In this document: positions 24,163 to 33,595 of the stretch, one piece after another
How positions within the stretch are numbered: position 1 is the first letter of the stretch
How the letters are laid out: every line of letters starts with the position of its first letter
Position numbers and translations under genes: made by a program
Assembly: GCA_016842065.1 (NCBI GenBank)
Contig: JAEPDS010000011.1
Coordinates: 1-64,000 of the forward strand
Direction: 5' to 3'
DNA length: 64,000 nt
From: Candidatus Thiodiazotropha sp. 'RUGA'
GTDB taxonomy: Bacteria > Pseudomonadota > Gammaproteobacteria > Chromatiales > Chromatiaceae
The notes under the pieces: model-generated
The model's database searches: none
What the model was told of the DNA's origin: nothing
What the model saw: only the letters and a program-made list of their open reading frames with translations

Positions 24163-24467
24163 AGATCAAACCCGCGATCTGGAAATTTCTCACCCTCTTC
24201 GTGTTTGCACTCCTCATACTCAATCCGGAGACGGTTGGTCTGGCTCTTTTTGTCGATGCGGTTGGTTTGGAAATTTTTGTGTTGATGGTTGAGCTGCAAA
24301 TCGTGACGTTGTTTGGGGTTTTCTTCCACAACAAGATCAAACCTGTGTTCTCCTATATTCGCCGAATCAGGTTAAGCTCCCGGTTTTTTTACTCATCCTC
24401 ACTTGCGCCTGCAGCGTCGATGCAGTTGTTGGTACTCTCATCATTAATGCCTTTGATGATCGCATAA
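24159..24467 (+). CDS. Small membrane protein coupled to HxlR gene
   Basis: 102-aa unknown membrane protein. Segments about 8-31 and 38-56 are hydrophobic ('FLTLFVFALLILNPETVGLAL', 'LEIFVLMVELQIVTLFGVFF'), then 'HNKIKPVFSYIRRIRLSS'; the last 30 residues are less convincing and the gene may end in a frame change. It starts within the HxlR stop (ATGA), which supports translation. Confidence 0.6.
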   Translation: MKIKPAIWKFLTLFVFALLILNPETVGLALFVDAVGLEIFVLMVELQIVTLFGVFFHNKIKPVFSYIRRIRLSSRFFYSSSLAPAASMQLLVLSSLMPLMIA

Positions 24468-25194
24468 TTGAAATAACTAATAACAAGATAGCGGATCTGT
24501 TGCATATGTAGATGGCCTCGGCTGTGTTGTTGACGGTTAGGAAGGGTGTCTAGATTTCAGCTTTCCCTCAAATGGGGCTGGGATAACTCATCATGCTTTA
24601 GATTCTGAATGGTCGGGTTATTGCTTCTGCTTTCTTTGTTCATATAAACCATCAATTTAGGTCGCAGCCACTCGCTATTGCCCTCGTATCTGATACTCCC
24701 TGTTTCGCCCCTTCGGGTCCGCTGCGATGCTCGGCAAAAACCGGCGTGCCTGAAACTCGCTGCGCTCAGACAATCAGGCCCGCTGATCGTTTTTTGCCTG
24801 CGCTTCTCGCTCGTGCCGGGACGGGGATATAAGAGGCGAGTGGCTTCAAGTTTATCACTCGTATATGGCGACTAGGTTGGTTTGGCATATAGTGGATTAA
24901 AATCTCTGATTTTAAGTTACCTCAATGGGTTGTACCCATTGAAACAAACACTGACAAGCTTTCAGCCATATCGTTTGTACACAAGTCTTCAGCAATGACT
25001 TTGAGTAACAAATTTTGTATGGATACTGATCACCATTGCTTTTTGTATCGTTCCCAATACACCTATCCCTACCCATCCTTCGATCTTCATACAGCCGGGC
25101 TTTATGGGGTTATTCAGCTCGCCAAAGTCAATATCATCTATAGTTATTAAACTGATGGAGTAAATCATTCACCTATTGAAGCAAGGATATCTTC
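24468..25194. other. Intergenic, with a large imperfect palindrome
   Basis: 727 bases. A 65-aa ORF at 24678 lies within the palindrome and is not called. Otherwise AT-rich with no recognisable signal; the right end holds the AAGGA SD of the lipase gene. Confidence 0.5.
24664..24847. repeat. Large imperfect palindrome, about 184 bp
   Basis: Outer arms GCCACTCGC (24667-24675) and GCGAGTGGC (24836-24844) match perfectly; inner GGCAAAAA / TTTTTTGCC and GCCTGA / TCAGGC pair as well. A structured repeat of unknown type. Confidence 0.55.
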
Positions 25195-26583
25195 ATGCTG
25201 ATCGAGTCTGCTCAATCCAAACAGAGCAACGAACCGTCTCCATCTCCGAAACTCGCACGGCTCAACTGTGGTGGCGTTGCGCCTATCCCCCCCTCTCTCG
25301 ATACCCGGGGAGATCGAAGTCAGGTATTGAAAGAACTTCACTGTTTTTGTGCCGGCCTCTCTGCTCTGATCTATCGCTATAACCTGCAAGGGCTGAGACG
25401 ACTGCTCGAACTCGAAGGCGCTGATGCTTTTCAAGGCTTTACCACAGAGTTTGGTAAAGGCCTCCCTTCCAACATGGCACTTTTTTCTAAAGTCGCCATG
25501 GGTTTTGTTTTTCAACAACGGGCCTGGCTGGTATTCCGGGGATCTGACGATGCTTATGACTGGGATACCAATTTTCGTTTTTTCAAAACCGATAAACAAC
25601 TCCATTCCGGATTTCATGACGCCTGGTCCGGCCTGCAAAACAGGGTAATCGAATGGTACCGGGCGGTCTCTGCAACCACCGATTCCATTGTCATCACTGG
25701 CCACTCACTGGGTGGCGCGATGGGTGTGATTGCCGCAAAAGCATTGGCCGAAGAGCAACTCAACAGGATTGAAGCGGTCGTCACATTCGGCGCTCCACGG
25801 GTCGGTTCGTCTGCTTTTGTTGCCGAATACAACCAGACACCGGCCGGCATTCAGCCACAGGATCAGGAGAGACTCACGCTTGGAGAGGTCACCTTTCAGA
25901 GCCGAATCGCTGATGACATCGTGCCCAAGGTGCCTCCACGATTTCTCAATTTCGAACACTGCGGAAACTCAGGCAATGCGCTGTGGAACAATTCATACGA
26001 TGTCAGCAGCTACTTCGATTCCATTGCGGATAAACCAACAAACGATGACACCATTGAGTACAACTTCCTGCATAAATCCAATGATAACGGCCTTATCGAA
26101 CTACTCAGTGGTGTAACGAAAATGTTCTCCTCCCTGTTTCCGCTGCATCAGATGTTTTTCAGCACTGCCGACAAGTTGAAACAGGGCGGTATGAGTCATC
26201 GAATGGTTGGCTATCAGAATCGATTCGGCGCCTATCTCTCCTTCCGCTCAGCCATTGCCCGGGATAAGCAGATCATTGAACAGATTCAGGATGAAACAGA
26301 GAAAGCCCGGACTAAGACATCGAAACCGGTGCCGCTCAGTATCCATAATCCCAGTACTTTCCACCCATCGCTAACGACAAACCCGTTTCATGTTGAAAAG
26401 GTCACTGGCTGGACTCCGGTACTTACCGGCGTCATCTTACTGGTGCTTCTACTGCTGGGTGCTGCGATCTTCGCCATGATCCGATTTGTGAATCCTGAGT
26501 ATCAGCTGATGGCAATCCTGGTACTCCTTGCCGGCACACTCTCACTGGGATTGAACGCCATCAAAGAGATCAAGGGCGGGTGA
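25195..26583 (+). CDS. Lipase (class 3) family protein with C-terminal membrane helices
   Basis: 462-aa alpha/beta hydrolase of the class 3 lipase family. The nucleophile elbow 'IVITGHSLGGAMGVIAAKAL' carries the catalytic Ser; 'SRIADDIVPKVPPRFLNF' supplies the Asp, and a His such as that in 'SHRMVGY' completes the triad. The early 'WLVFRGSDDAYDWDTNFRF' is the usual family motif. Two hydrophobic segments at the C-terminus (about 405-425 and 432-450) anchor it in the membrane, which is unusual for the family. ATG with AAGGATATC upstream. It probably acts on a lipid or ester at the inner membrane; substrate unknown. Confidence 0.88.
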   Translation: MLIESAQSKQSNEPSPSPKLARLNCGGVAPIPPSLDTRGDRSQVLKELHCFCAGLSALIYRYNLQGLRRLLELEGADAFQGFTTEFGKGLPSNMALFSKVAMGFVFQQRAWLVFRGSDDAYDWDTNFRFFKTDKQLHSGFHDAWSGLQNRVIEWYRAVSATTDSIVITGHSLGGAMGVIAAKALAEEQLNRIEAVVTFGAPRVGSSAFVAEYNQTPAGIQPQDQERLTLGEVTFQSRIADDIVPKVPPRFLNFEHCGNSGNALWNNSYDVSSYFDSIADKPTNDDTIEYNFLHKSNDNGLIELLSGVTKMFSSLFPLHQMFFSTADKLKQGGMSHRMVGYQNRFGAYLSFRSAIARDKQIIEQIQDETEKARTKTSKPVPLSIHNPSTFHPSLTTNPFHVEKVTGWTPVLTGVILLVLLLLGAAIFAMIRFVNPEYQLMAILVLLAGTLSLGLNAIKEIKGG

Positions 26584-26632
26584 TCCGGTTCTACAATGAA
26601 CGTGCTTTGTAAGACAGGCTAAGGAATATCCC

Positions 26633-26998
26633 ATGGAAAAGGTTACCGGTATTGGCGGACTCTTTTTTCGTGCCGAGGATCCCGCAAAACTGGCATCCTG
26701 GTATGAGCAGCATCTGGGGGTAACCCGGGTGCCCACCGACTATGACCAATCCCCCTGGATGCAGCAGACAGGTCCAACCGTGTTCGCCCCGTTTGAACGA
26801 GAGACAGACTATTTTGGTGACCCGTCAAAACAGTGGATGATCAACTTTCGGGTGAATGATCTCGACAGCATGGTTGCTCAACTGCGCCGCCATGGCATTG
26901 AAGTCAGTGTGGACGACACCCACTACCCTAACGGCCGATTCGCCAAACTTCGTGATCCTGAGGGCAATCCAATCGAGTTGTGGGAAGCCGCGAAATAA
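26633..26998 (+). CDS. VOC/glyoxalase-like protein
   Basis: 121-aa protein of the vicinal-oxygen-chelate superfamily. 'GIGGLFFRAEDPAKLASWYEQHLGV' and 'NGRFAKLRDPEGNPIELWEA' are the paired beta-alpha-beta motifs; the final Glu is a metal ligand candidate, and the usual His ligand at the start is replaced by Gly. It may be a glyoxalase-type lyase or a dioxygenase-fold binding protein. Its TAA is immediately followed by the korA stop on the other strand. Confidence 0.85.
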   Translation: MEKVTGIGGLFFRAEDPAKLASWYEQHLGVTRVPTDYDQSPWMQQTGPTVFAPFERETDYFGDPSKQWMINFRVNDLDSMVAQLRRHGIEVSVDDTHYPNGRFAKLRDPEGNPIELWEAAK

Positions 26999-28726
26999 TC
27001 AACCCAGGGCGTGGTAGGTACGAATGATCCGGCCTGGCCGTATTGGCAATGGTCCGGGCTGGGCCAGTGACTGAGCTGTCAGCGGAACGACCGACTCCGA
27101 CTGCAGATAGTGAAACAGTTGACCACCGTGGTTCTGTTCCACCACCAGCACCTTGGCGGCGCCGTCGATCAATTGAAGGATCTTATCCCGCTGCAACGGC
27201 GCCAGCAGACGCAGCGCAATCACTCTGACCTGATTGCCCGCCTGGTTGAGCTGATCCGCGGCCTCTTTGACAGCGCCGGTACTGGAGCCCCAGGTAATCA
27301 GACAGGTATCACCCTCGCCGGACACCTCAGCCCAATACTCTCCGTAATCAAACTGCTTGAGTTTCTGCAGCCGTTTGTTGAGCTGTTCACGATGGTCGCT
27401 GGCCATGCTGGAGGGGGTACCCCGGTCGTTATGCTCCAGTCCATCTGCGGTATACATGCCTTCGGGCGTTCCCGGCAGGCTCATCGGTGAGATGTTTTCC
27501 GCCACGATCTGATAGCGCCGATAGTCTTCACCCGGGTTGTCTGTGACTGACCTTTTCAGTGGCAGGTCAACCTCCTCTGAGGCTTCGATGATCGCCTGGG
27601 ACTGACCGAGCGATTGATCGGAGAGCACCAGCGATACCGTCTGCAAATGCTCGGCAAGTTGTACTGCCCATTGGGTGGTGAAGATGGCATCACGGATGGA
27701 AAGCGGTGCGAATACCAGGTGCGGCGCATCACCATGCAGACCGTAGACAGCGATATTCAGATCAGACTGTTCGGACTTGGTGGGGATACCGGTGGAGGGG
27801 CCGCCACGCATCACATTGACCACCGTCACCGGGGTTTCACTGACCAGCGCCAGACCCAACCCCTCCACCATCAGGCTGAGTCCCGGCCCTGATGTGGCGG
27901 TCAGGGAGGGCACCCCGCCAAACGAGGAGCCGATGATCATGTTGATCGAGGCAAGCTCATCCTCCGCCTGCAGCAGCGCTCCCCCGACCTGCTCCAGTCT
28001 TGGCGCCAGCCATTCGAGGATTTCACTCGCCGGGGTGATCGGATAAGCCGCAACGAATTTGATGCCGCCACGCAGCGCACCGAGGCCACAGGCCTGGTTG
28101 CCGGTGATGCTCCAACGGTTCTCCTGCTTACCCGGAGGTGGTTGCTTGATCTGTGGACGCCGGTCGTGATTGTAGCCCAGCTCAAGCGCCCTCAGTGCAC
28201 TCTCGATCACCTCAGGCGACTTGCTTTGCAGTACCTGGCGGACACTGTTTCCCATGGCGTCGAGAGGTAGCCCGCAGACCACCGCCGCGGCACCCAAGGC
28301 CACCATATTGATGCGTCCATCCGGTAGACCGGAGGCGAAGGTCTTGAAGGGTATTTCACGGATCTCAGCGCCATTGCTGCGCAACAGAGCCGGAACCTCG
28401 CCCGCTTTGGGATCGCAAAGTATCAGGCTTTTGTTCGACAGCGGGATCTCATCGGCGAAGCGTTCGATATTCAGCCAGTCGAGCGCCAGCAGAAGATCGT
28501 ACTCATCCCCCATACACTCCACCGGGGCGGTACTGAACCGGACCATCGCCGCCGATTCGCCACCACGGATCTGAGGACCAGCGGAACGGGTCATCAAGCC
28601 CTGATAACCGCAATGTGCAGCTGCCTCAAGCAGAATCCGGCCAGCGGTCACCGCACCACTGCCGCCTGAACCGGTTATCGCTACCGAGTAGGGTTTGCTC
28701 AGGGCAGAGGGTTGTTGATCATTCAT
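26999..28726 (-). CDS. korA: 2-oxoacid:ferredoxin oxidoreductase, gamma/alpha fusion
   Basis: Catalytic partner of KorB. The first about 190 residues are the gamma domain ('AITGSGGSGAVTAGRILLEAA', 'TRSAGPQIRGGESAAMV'), followed by the alpha domain with 'AAYPITPASEILEWLAP', 'GPGLSLMVEGLGLALVSETPV' and 'GGPSTGIPTKSEQSDLN'. The start was moved from 28807 to ATG 28726, preceded by GAGGTG. It overlaps the stop of the OmpA-like lipoprotein by 8 bases. The beta subunit gene, normally next, lies 18.7 kb away on the same strand. The protein would contribute ferredoxin-linked 2-oxoacid metabolism, for example the reductive or oxidative TCA cycle. Confidence 0.93.
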   Translation of the reverse strand: MNDQQPSALSKPYSVAITGSGGSGAVTAGRILLEAAAHCGYQGLMTRSAGPQIRGGESAAMVRFSTAPVECMGDEYDLLLALDWLNIERFADEIPLSNKSLILCDPKAGEVPALLRSNGAEIREIPFKTFASGLPDGRINMVALGAAAVVCGLPLDAMGNSVRQVLQSKSPEVIESALRALELGYNHDRRPQIKQPPPGKQENRWSITGNQACGLGALRGGIKFVAAYPITPASEILEWLAPRLEQVGGALLQAEDELASINMIIGSSFGGVPSLTATSGPGLSLMVEGLGLALVSETPVTVVNVMRGGPSTGIPTKSEQSDLNIAVYGLHGDAPHLVFAPLSIRDAIFTTQWAVQLAEHLQTVSLVLSDQSLGQSQAIIEASEEVDLPLKRSVTDNPGEDYRRYQIVAENISPMSLPGTPEGMYTADGLEHNDRGTPSSMASDHREQLNKRLQKLKQFDYGEYWAEVSGEGDTCLITWGSSTGAVKEAADQLNQAGNQVRVIALRLLAPLQRDKILQLIDGAAKVLVVEQNHGGQLFHYLQSESVVPLTAQSLAQPGPLPIRPGRIIRTYHALG

Positions 28727-30110
28727 TAATGATGAGCACCTCGATTCTGCGATTGCTCTTGCGTCCAATCTCAGTCTCGTTGTTGGCCACCGGACGCGCC
28801 TCGCCATAGCCGATCGCGGTTAATCGGGTTCTCTCCACACCACCGACCTTTTCAAGAAATGAGGCCACCGTCTCTGCCCGCTGTTGTGAGAGTTTGCGGT
28901 TGGTCTCATCCCCGCCCACCGAATCGGTATGTCCGGAGACCACCACATCGGGACTGGGAAAGGATTTGATTGCCGTTACGATCTTATCCAGCAGTTCAAA
29001 ATTTTCAGCCTGGATATCGGTACCGCCGCTGGGGAAGTTGAAGGCTCTCATCTCCAACAGGATGTTGTGGCCCTGTCGATAGACGTTGGCCTCTTCGGCA
29101 CTGAACAGATCCTGAATCTTATCGAAGCGGGCCTGAGCTTCCTGGTTCTGACGCTCCACGGCGGCCAAGCGGGTCTGCAGATCGATGCGCGTGGCCAGTT
29201 CGGTTTTGCGCAACTCGGCATAGGTGGCCAGTTTGTCCTGCAGCACCTTCACCACTTCGTGATTGGGCAGATCAAACGGCAGCCGCTCATCGGTGGACTC
29301 GTTGATCTGCGCCAACTGTTTCTGATACCAAAGGAGCACATCCTCTGAAGTGTACTCCCGGTTGTCGAACTCTTTGATCAGTTCGGTTAACTCGATACTT
29401 CTTCGCGCCTGCTTACTCGCTTCCAGCGCATGGTTCTTCGCCTTGGTTCGCTGGGTTCGGTTGGTCTCCAGCACCGCGATTGCCAACGCCAGTTCCTCGC
29501 GCGCCAGCTTCAGGGTCTTCGGCGCATACTCATCCGCTTCACTTTTGATTGCCTGGGAGATGTCGTAGCGGGCATTCTCGGTGGCATCCTGCTTCAGCGC
29601 CTCCAGTTCAACCTCTGAGTAGCCCTCCAACATCTCGGGACGCCACTTCTTCGCTGCCTCAAGGTCACCCTGCTCCACCTGTTCAGCCGCCTGACGCAAC
29701 TTCTTGTCGAGGGCTTTGAACTGATCCGCCATCATCGTGTCGGCTTCCGCCGCAATCGCCAAGCGCCGGGCTTCCAGCACCTCGCGCATCAACGACTTGG
29801 TGGTAATCGCATCGGCTTCCGCTTTGTCGAGAATCACCCGCCCTTCTCGCATCGTCTCTGCGACCGCTTCGTCTTTCTTGGATCGTCCCAGGGAGATGGC
29901 TTGATTGAGTTTGTTCTCTGCCTTGCGGAACCCTTCTGGCGCCAGATTGAAGAGTCCGTTCGACTCATCCTCAGCCAGCCGCTTCCTGAAACTTGCGATC
30001 TCACCATAGGTTTCAAATACATCACTCTGGGAGAGGGTTGGGGCCGTGGTACAACCGACAAACAACACTCCCAAAACAATGAGATAAGCACATCTTTTTA
30101 GAAGCGTCAT
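28719..30110 (-). CDS. OmpA-family lipoprotein with coiled-coil region
   Basis: 463 aa. Lipobox 'VLFVGC' directs it to the outer or inner membrane as a lipoprotein. Residues about 30-270 are charged and helical (repeated 'EARRLAIAAEADTMM', 'KLREELALAIAVLETN'-like stretches), with a DUF4398-like start, followed by a further coiled coil. The C-terminal domain has the OmpA peptidoglycan-binding pattern 'VVVSGHTDSVGGDETNRKLSQQRA' and 'RKSNRRIEVLI'. It tethers the envelope to peptidoglycan. It is translated just before korA, a chance arrangement with no functional link visible. Confidence 0.88.
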   Translation of the reverse strand: MTLLKRCAYLIVLGVLFVGCTTAPTLSQSDVFETYGEIASFRKRLAEDESNGLFNLAPEGFRKAENKLNQAISLGRSKKDEAVAETMREGRVILDKAEADAITTKSLMREVLEARRLAIAAEADTMMADQFKALDKKLRQAAEQVEQGDLEAAKKWRPEMLEGYSEVELEALKQDATENARYDISQAIKSEADEYAPKTLKLAREELALAIAVLETNRTQRTKAKNHALEASKQARRSIELTELIKEFDNREYTSEDVLLWYQKQLAQINESTDERLPFDLPNHEVVKVLQDKLATYAELRKTELATRIDLQTRLAAVERQNQEAQARFDKIQDLFSAEEANVYRQGHNILLEMRAFNFPSGGTDIQAENFELLDKIVTAIKSFPSPDVVVSGHTDSVGGDETNRKLSQQRAETVASFLEKVGGVERTRLTAIGYGEARPVANNETEIGRKSNRRIEVLIINE

Positions 30111-30544
30111 AGCTTACATCTCCGGGGCGTTCCAAGCATCAGAGGGACATTCAGATCGACTCTCTGCCCACTCATTAACCCGGCGATTTAAAGGGATAAA
30201 CTGAGTCACCGGGTCAATCTACTGTTATCCCCTCATCATATCATTGCCTTTGCCAGGCTGCGATGCCAGTGTACTGTCTCATACTCATGCGTGATATCAG
30301 CGTGACGCCAGGCCATTGGCCGCTAGGCGTGTGTCGCAGGCAATGGTGCCTTGTCAAGACGCACAACAACGCGGACGATGGCCTGGCGTCTCGCCCGAAG
30401 GGAGGCTTGCCCTGCCCCCAATCTTACGTTGCGACGCTCGACAAGGGCCTGCCATTGCCTGCGCGTCGCGCCTTGACTTGGGGACAAGGCAAACCTCTGA
30501 TATCACGCATGAGTATGAGACAGTACACTAGAGCAAATTCGACC
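30111..30544. other. Intergenic space holding a structured inverted-repeat element
   Basis: 434 bases between the OmpA-like gene and the TlpA-like gene, both on the minus strand. Most of it is the 262-bp element listed next; the remainder (30111-30267) is the promoter side of the OmpA-like gene. Confidence 0.6.
30268..30529. repeat. 262-bp element with perfect 33-bp terminal inverted repeats
   Basis: The first 33 bases (AGTGTACTGTCTCATACTCA...) are an exact reverse complement of the last 33 (30497-30529). Inside, 30304-30316 and 30378-30390 are a perfect 13-bp inverted pair, and 30335-30346 with 30452-30463 a perfect 12-bp pair that crosses it. No ORF with a recognisable product. No clear target-site duplication was seen. 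Non-autonomous MITE-like element or structured repeat. Confidence 0.85.
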
Positions 30545-31072
30545 TTAAAGAACGTTATCCAGCAGCCAGAGACGCAGCCGCAGAGTCAACTCCGGTGTAT
30601 AGCCCACGGATACGAATCGCACCTGGCGGTTTTCATCGATGATATAGCTGGTTGGCAGGCCCCGGACACGCCAGGCGGAAGAGAGTTTGCCCTGAGGATC
30701 GTTGATGGTGGTAAAGCCAAGATCATTGGCTGCAAGATAGTCACTGACTTCTGCCGCCTGTCCCGACTGCATGGCCACGGTGATCACCTTGTGGTCTTCC
30801 GCCAACTGCTCGATTGCCGGCGCTTCCAGCTTGCACACCGGGCACCAGGTCGCCCAGAAATGGACCACCACCGGTTCATCTCCGAGGCTTTCCAGATCGA
30901 CAGGAAGCCCTTCCAGGCTGTTTGCAGAGAGGGGTGGCGCCACACCCGCCACGAGATCCCGGGTCTGCCAAAGATGGATCAGAAACAGTACCAGCAGGAG
31001 GCCAGCCAACTGGATTCCCCAGCTGAGCAGGCGACGAGGCAGAGGCGGTTTTGCAGAGCTCTCCTGTTTCAT
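30545..31072 (-). CDS. Membrane-anchored TlpA/ScsD-like thioredoxin
   Basis: 175-aa protein with an N-terminal transmembrane anchor ('LLSWGIQLAGLLLVLFLIHLW') and a periplasmic thioredoxin domain, active site 'WATWCPVC', cis-Pro 'RGLPTSYIIDENRQV'. The CPVC motif and length fit the protein disulfide oxidoreductase (ScsD/TlpA) group. It follows iscX by 47 bases on the same strand and may be a distal member of the isc transcript; this would be an unusual addition to the operon. Confidence 0.88.
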   Translation of the reverse strand: MKQESSAKPPLPRRLLSWGIQLAGLLLVLFLIHLWQTRDLVAGVAPPLSANSLEGLPVDLESLGDEPVVVHFWATWCPVCKLEAPAIEQLAEDHKVITVAMQSGQAAEVSDYLAANDLGFTTINDPQGKLSSAWRVRGLPTSYIIDENRQVRFVSVGYTPELTLRLRLWLLDNVL

Positions 31073-31119
31073 TGAACGATTCCGCTGTCAGCTTTTCCTT
31101 ATGTTTCCTGTTTGGGGAG

Positions 31120-31320
31120 TTACTCCCGCTCCTCGATCCAGGCCGCCTGGATCGCTTCGAGTATCTTCTCACCGGAGTGGTGAGGGTCATCATCGAACTC
31201 ATCCAGTTTGACCACCCAATCCCGCAGGTCGACAAAGTTGACCGTACGTGGGTCCACGTCCGGATAGGTTTCGTCGAGTTCAATCGCAATGTTGAGACTA
31301 TCCACCCATTTCAAACCCAT
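31120..31320 (-). CDS. iscX: Fe-S assembly accessory protein IscX
   Basis: 66-aa acidic protein, full-length IscX. 'NIAIELDETYPDVDPRTVNFVDLRDWV' and 'HHSGEKILEAIQAAWIEE' match the family. It binds IscS and iron and tunes cluster assembly. Lies 13 bases after fdx, as the last canonical isc gene. Confidence 0.95.
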   Translation of the reverse strand: MGLKWVDSLNIAIELDETYPDVDPRTVNFVDLRDWVVKLDEFDDDPHHSGEKILEAIQAAWIEERE

Positions 31321-31333
31321 GACAATCTCCCAA

Positions 31334-31672
31334 TCAGTGGTGTTCTGAAACCATGTTGATGGTGTATTTCGGTATCTCGATCACCAGGTCTTCATCACCG
31401 ACCGTGGCCTGGCAACTGAGTCTCGATTCCGGTTCAAGCCCCCAGGCCTTGTCCAGCATATCCTCTTCCACCTCTTCCGCCTCCTGCAAAGAGTCGAAAC
31501 CTTCGCGCACGATCACGTGGCAGGTGGTACAGGCACAGGACTTTTCACAGGCATGTTCGATCTCGATACCGTGTTTCAGTGCGGCATCGCAGATGGTCGT
31601 TCCCGGTTCCACGTCGATCGCCGCCCCTTCGGGGCAGATCTCTTCGTGAGGTAGAAAGATGACTTGAGGCAT
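31334..31672 (-). CDS. fdx: ISC [2Fe-2S] ferredoxin
   Basis: 112-aa adrenodoxin-type ferredoxin that supplies electrons for cluster assembly. Cluster ligands: 'HACEKSCACTTCHVI' (C-x5-C-x2-C) plus the distal Cys in 'SRLSCQATV'. Length and charge are normal for bacterial Fdx. It sits between hscA and iscX. Confidence 0.96.
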   Translation of the reverse strand: MPQVIFLPHEEICPEGAAIDVEPGTTICDAALKHGIEIEHACEKSCACTTCHVIVREGFDSLQEAEEVEEDMLDKAWGLEPESRLSCQATVGDEDLVIEIPKYTINMVSEHH

Positions 31673-31706
31673 ACGGCTTCCTTTAAGCTGCGGAAACTAG
31701 GTTTAA

Positions 31707-33581
31707 CTATTGATCGAACTCGTCAACACTGTGGCCTGACATGGCTTGCTGAATACTCTGATTCATGCGTCTCTCCACGTAGAAGCCACAGCTTTTCTCG
31801 AGTTCGGCTATCTGATTCTTGATCTGCTCCTGATCGCCATCCTTGCTCACAGTACGCAGGGTTTCGAGGGCAGCATCCACCTGCTGACGTTCGGTCGCGT
31901 CCAGCAACCTCTCCCCATCCTCAACCAGTGCGGCCTGCAGTGCTTCGATCACCCGTTCCGCTTCGACCTGCTGCTCTCTCAGGCTGCGCGCCTGTTTGTC
32001 TTCATCCGCGTGGGCAATCGAGTCACGCAGCATGGTTTCGATCTCCTGATCGGTCAGACCGTAGGAGGGCTTGACCTCGATATTCGCCTGCACGCCACTG
32101 CTCAGCTCGATCGCACTGACACTCAACAGGCCATCGGCGTCGACTGCAAAGGTTACTCGGATGCGCGCCGCGCCGGCAACCATCGGTGGTATACCGCGCA
32201 GTTCAAATCGGGCCAGCGAGCGACAGTCCGCAACCAGCTCCCGCTCTCCCTGTACGACATGAATCGCCATCGCCGACTGGCCATCCTTGAAGGTGGTGAA
32301 TTCCTGGGCCCGGGCTACCGGTATTGTCGTATTTCGGCTGATCAGTTTCTCACTCAGACCGCCCATGGTTTCGATACCGAGGGAGAGTGGGATAACGTCC
32401 AGCAGCAGCATCTCATCGCCGGGTTTGTTGCCCACCAGGATATCCGCCTGGATTGCGGCACCGACTGCCACCACCCGATCCGGATCGATGTCCACCAAAG
32501 GTTGGGTATTGAACAGCTCGCCGACTTTCTCCCTGACCCGGGGTACGCGGGTGGAGCCACCCACCATGACCACTTCCTGAACCTCGTCGACACCCACTCC
32601 GGCATCTCGCAGGGTGCGTCGGCAGGCCATCAGGCTCTTTGTCACCAGAGGATCGACCAGGGTGTTGAACTGTTCCCGGCTCAAACTACCCTGCCAGCTC
32701 TCACCGGTTCCGATGGGGACTTCGATCTCTGTCTGCTCTGTCTGAGTAAGGGCCTCTTTGGCTGTGCAGGCGGCATGCATCAGACGCTTCGCCATCCCCT
32801 GACTGACATTCTCATCGAGACCGGCCTGCTGCATGATCCATTCAGCCACACAGCGATCGAAATCATCACCACCGAGTGCCGAATCGCCACCGGTGGCCAT
32901 AACCTCGAAGACCCCTTTATTGAGCCTGAGTATGGAGATATCGAAGGTGCCACCACCCAGGTCATAGATCGCATGCACCCCTTCAGCCCCTTTATCGAGA
33001 CCGTAGGCGACGGCAGCGGCAGTTGGCTCATTCAGCAATCTCAGGACATGCAATCCCGCCAGTTTGGCCGCATCCTTGGTTGCCTGACGCTGCGCCTCAT
33101 CGAAATAGGCGGGTACGGTGATCACCACCCCTTCCAGCGGACCGCCCAGGGTTCCTTCGGCCCGTTCCGAAAGTTGCTTGAGCACTTCGGCTGAGACCTC
33201 CACCGGTGAGATATCCCCGGCTTCCGTTTTGATTCTGGGTACGCTGCTCTGCTGATCGACAAAGTGGTAGGGCAACTGACTGCCCAGGGTCTTGATATCG
33301 TCCACACCACGACCGATCAGCCGCTTTGCCGAGGAGATGGTATTCAGTGGATCATCCACTTCCGACTGTTTGGCTTGGTGGCCGACCTGTATGCCGGATT
33401 GCTGGTAGCGCACCACGGAAGGTAACAGGTGACGCCCCTGCTGGTCCGGCAGTGTCTCGGCCTTACCGCTGCGAACTGTGGCAACCAGTGAGTTGGTGGT
33501 GCCGAGATCGATACCCGCAGAGAGTCGGTGCTGATGGGGAGCCTGGGCCTGACCGGGTTCAGCAATCTGAAGAAGTGCCAT
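31707..33581 (-). CDS. hscA: Fe-S chaperone HscA (Hsp70)
   Basis: 624-aa Hsp70-family ATPase specialised for transfer of clusters from IscU. N-terminal ATPase domain '[15 protein letters not shown]', '[20 protein letters not shown]', '[14 protein letters not shown]', '[15 protein letters not shown]'; substrate-binding domain from about residue 390. Full length, no frameshift. Fourteen bases after hscB, so coupled. Large ORFs on the opposite strand here (e.g. 31746-33194) are shadows. Confidence 0.97.
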   Translation of the reverse strand: MALLQIAEPGQAQAPHQHRLSAGIDLGTTNSLVATVRSGKAETLPDQQGRHLLPSVVRYQQSGIQVGHQAKQSEVDDPLNTISSAKRLIGRGVDDIKTLGSQLPYHFVDQQSSVPRIKTEAGDISPVEVSAEVLKQLSERAEGTLGGPLEGVVITVPAYFDEAQRQATKDAAKLAGLHVLRLLNEPTAAAVAYGLDKGAEGVHAIYDLGGGTFDISILRLNKGVFEVMATGGDSALGGDDFDRCVAEWIMQQAGLDENVSQGMAKRLMHAACTAKEALTQTEQTEIEVPIGTGESWQGSLSREQFNTLVDPLVTKSLMACRRTLRDAGVGVDEVQEVVMVGGSTRVPRVREKVGELFNTQPLVDIDPDRVVAVGAAIQADILVGNKPGDEMLLLDVIPLSLGIETMGGLSEKLISRNTTIPVARAQEFTTFKDGQSAMAIHVVQGERELVADCRSLARFELRGIPPMVAGAARIRVTFAVDADGLLSVSAIELSSGVQANIEVKPSYGLTDQEIETMLRDSIAHADEDKQARSLREQQVEAERVIEALQAALVEDGERLLDATERQQVDAALETLRTVSKDGDQEQIKNQIAELEKSCGFYVERRMNQSIQQAMSGHSVDEFDQ

Positions 33582-33595
33582 CTATCTCATTCCAC

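Noticed and set aside
24678-24875. 65-aa ORF
   Set aside because: Lies within the large palindrome; composition determined by the repeat.
30263-31075. 270-aa plus-strand ORF
   Set aside because: Runs through the inverted-repeat element and the TlpA-like gene in antisense; not a plausible protein.
31746-33194. 482-aa plus-strand ORF
   Set aside because: Antisense shadow of hscA; no SD or family features.
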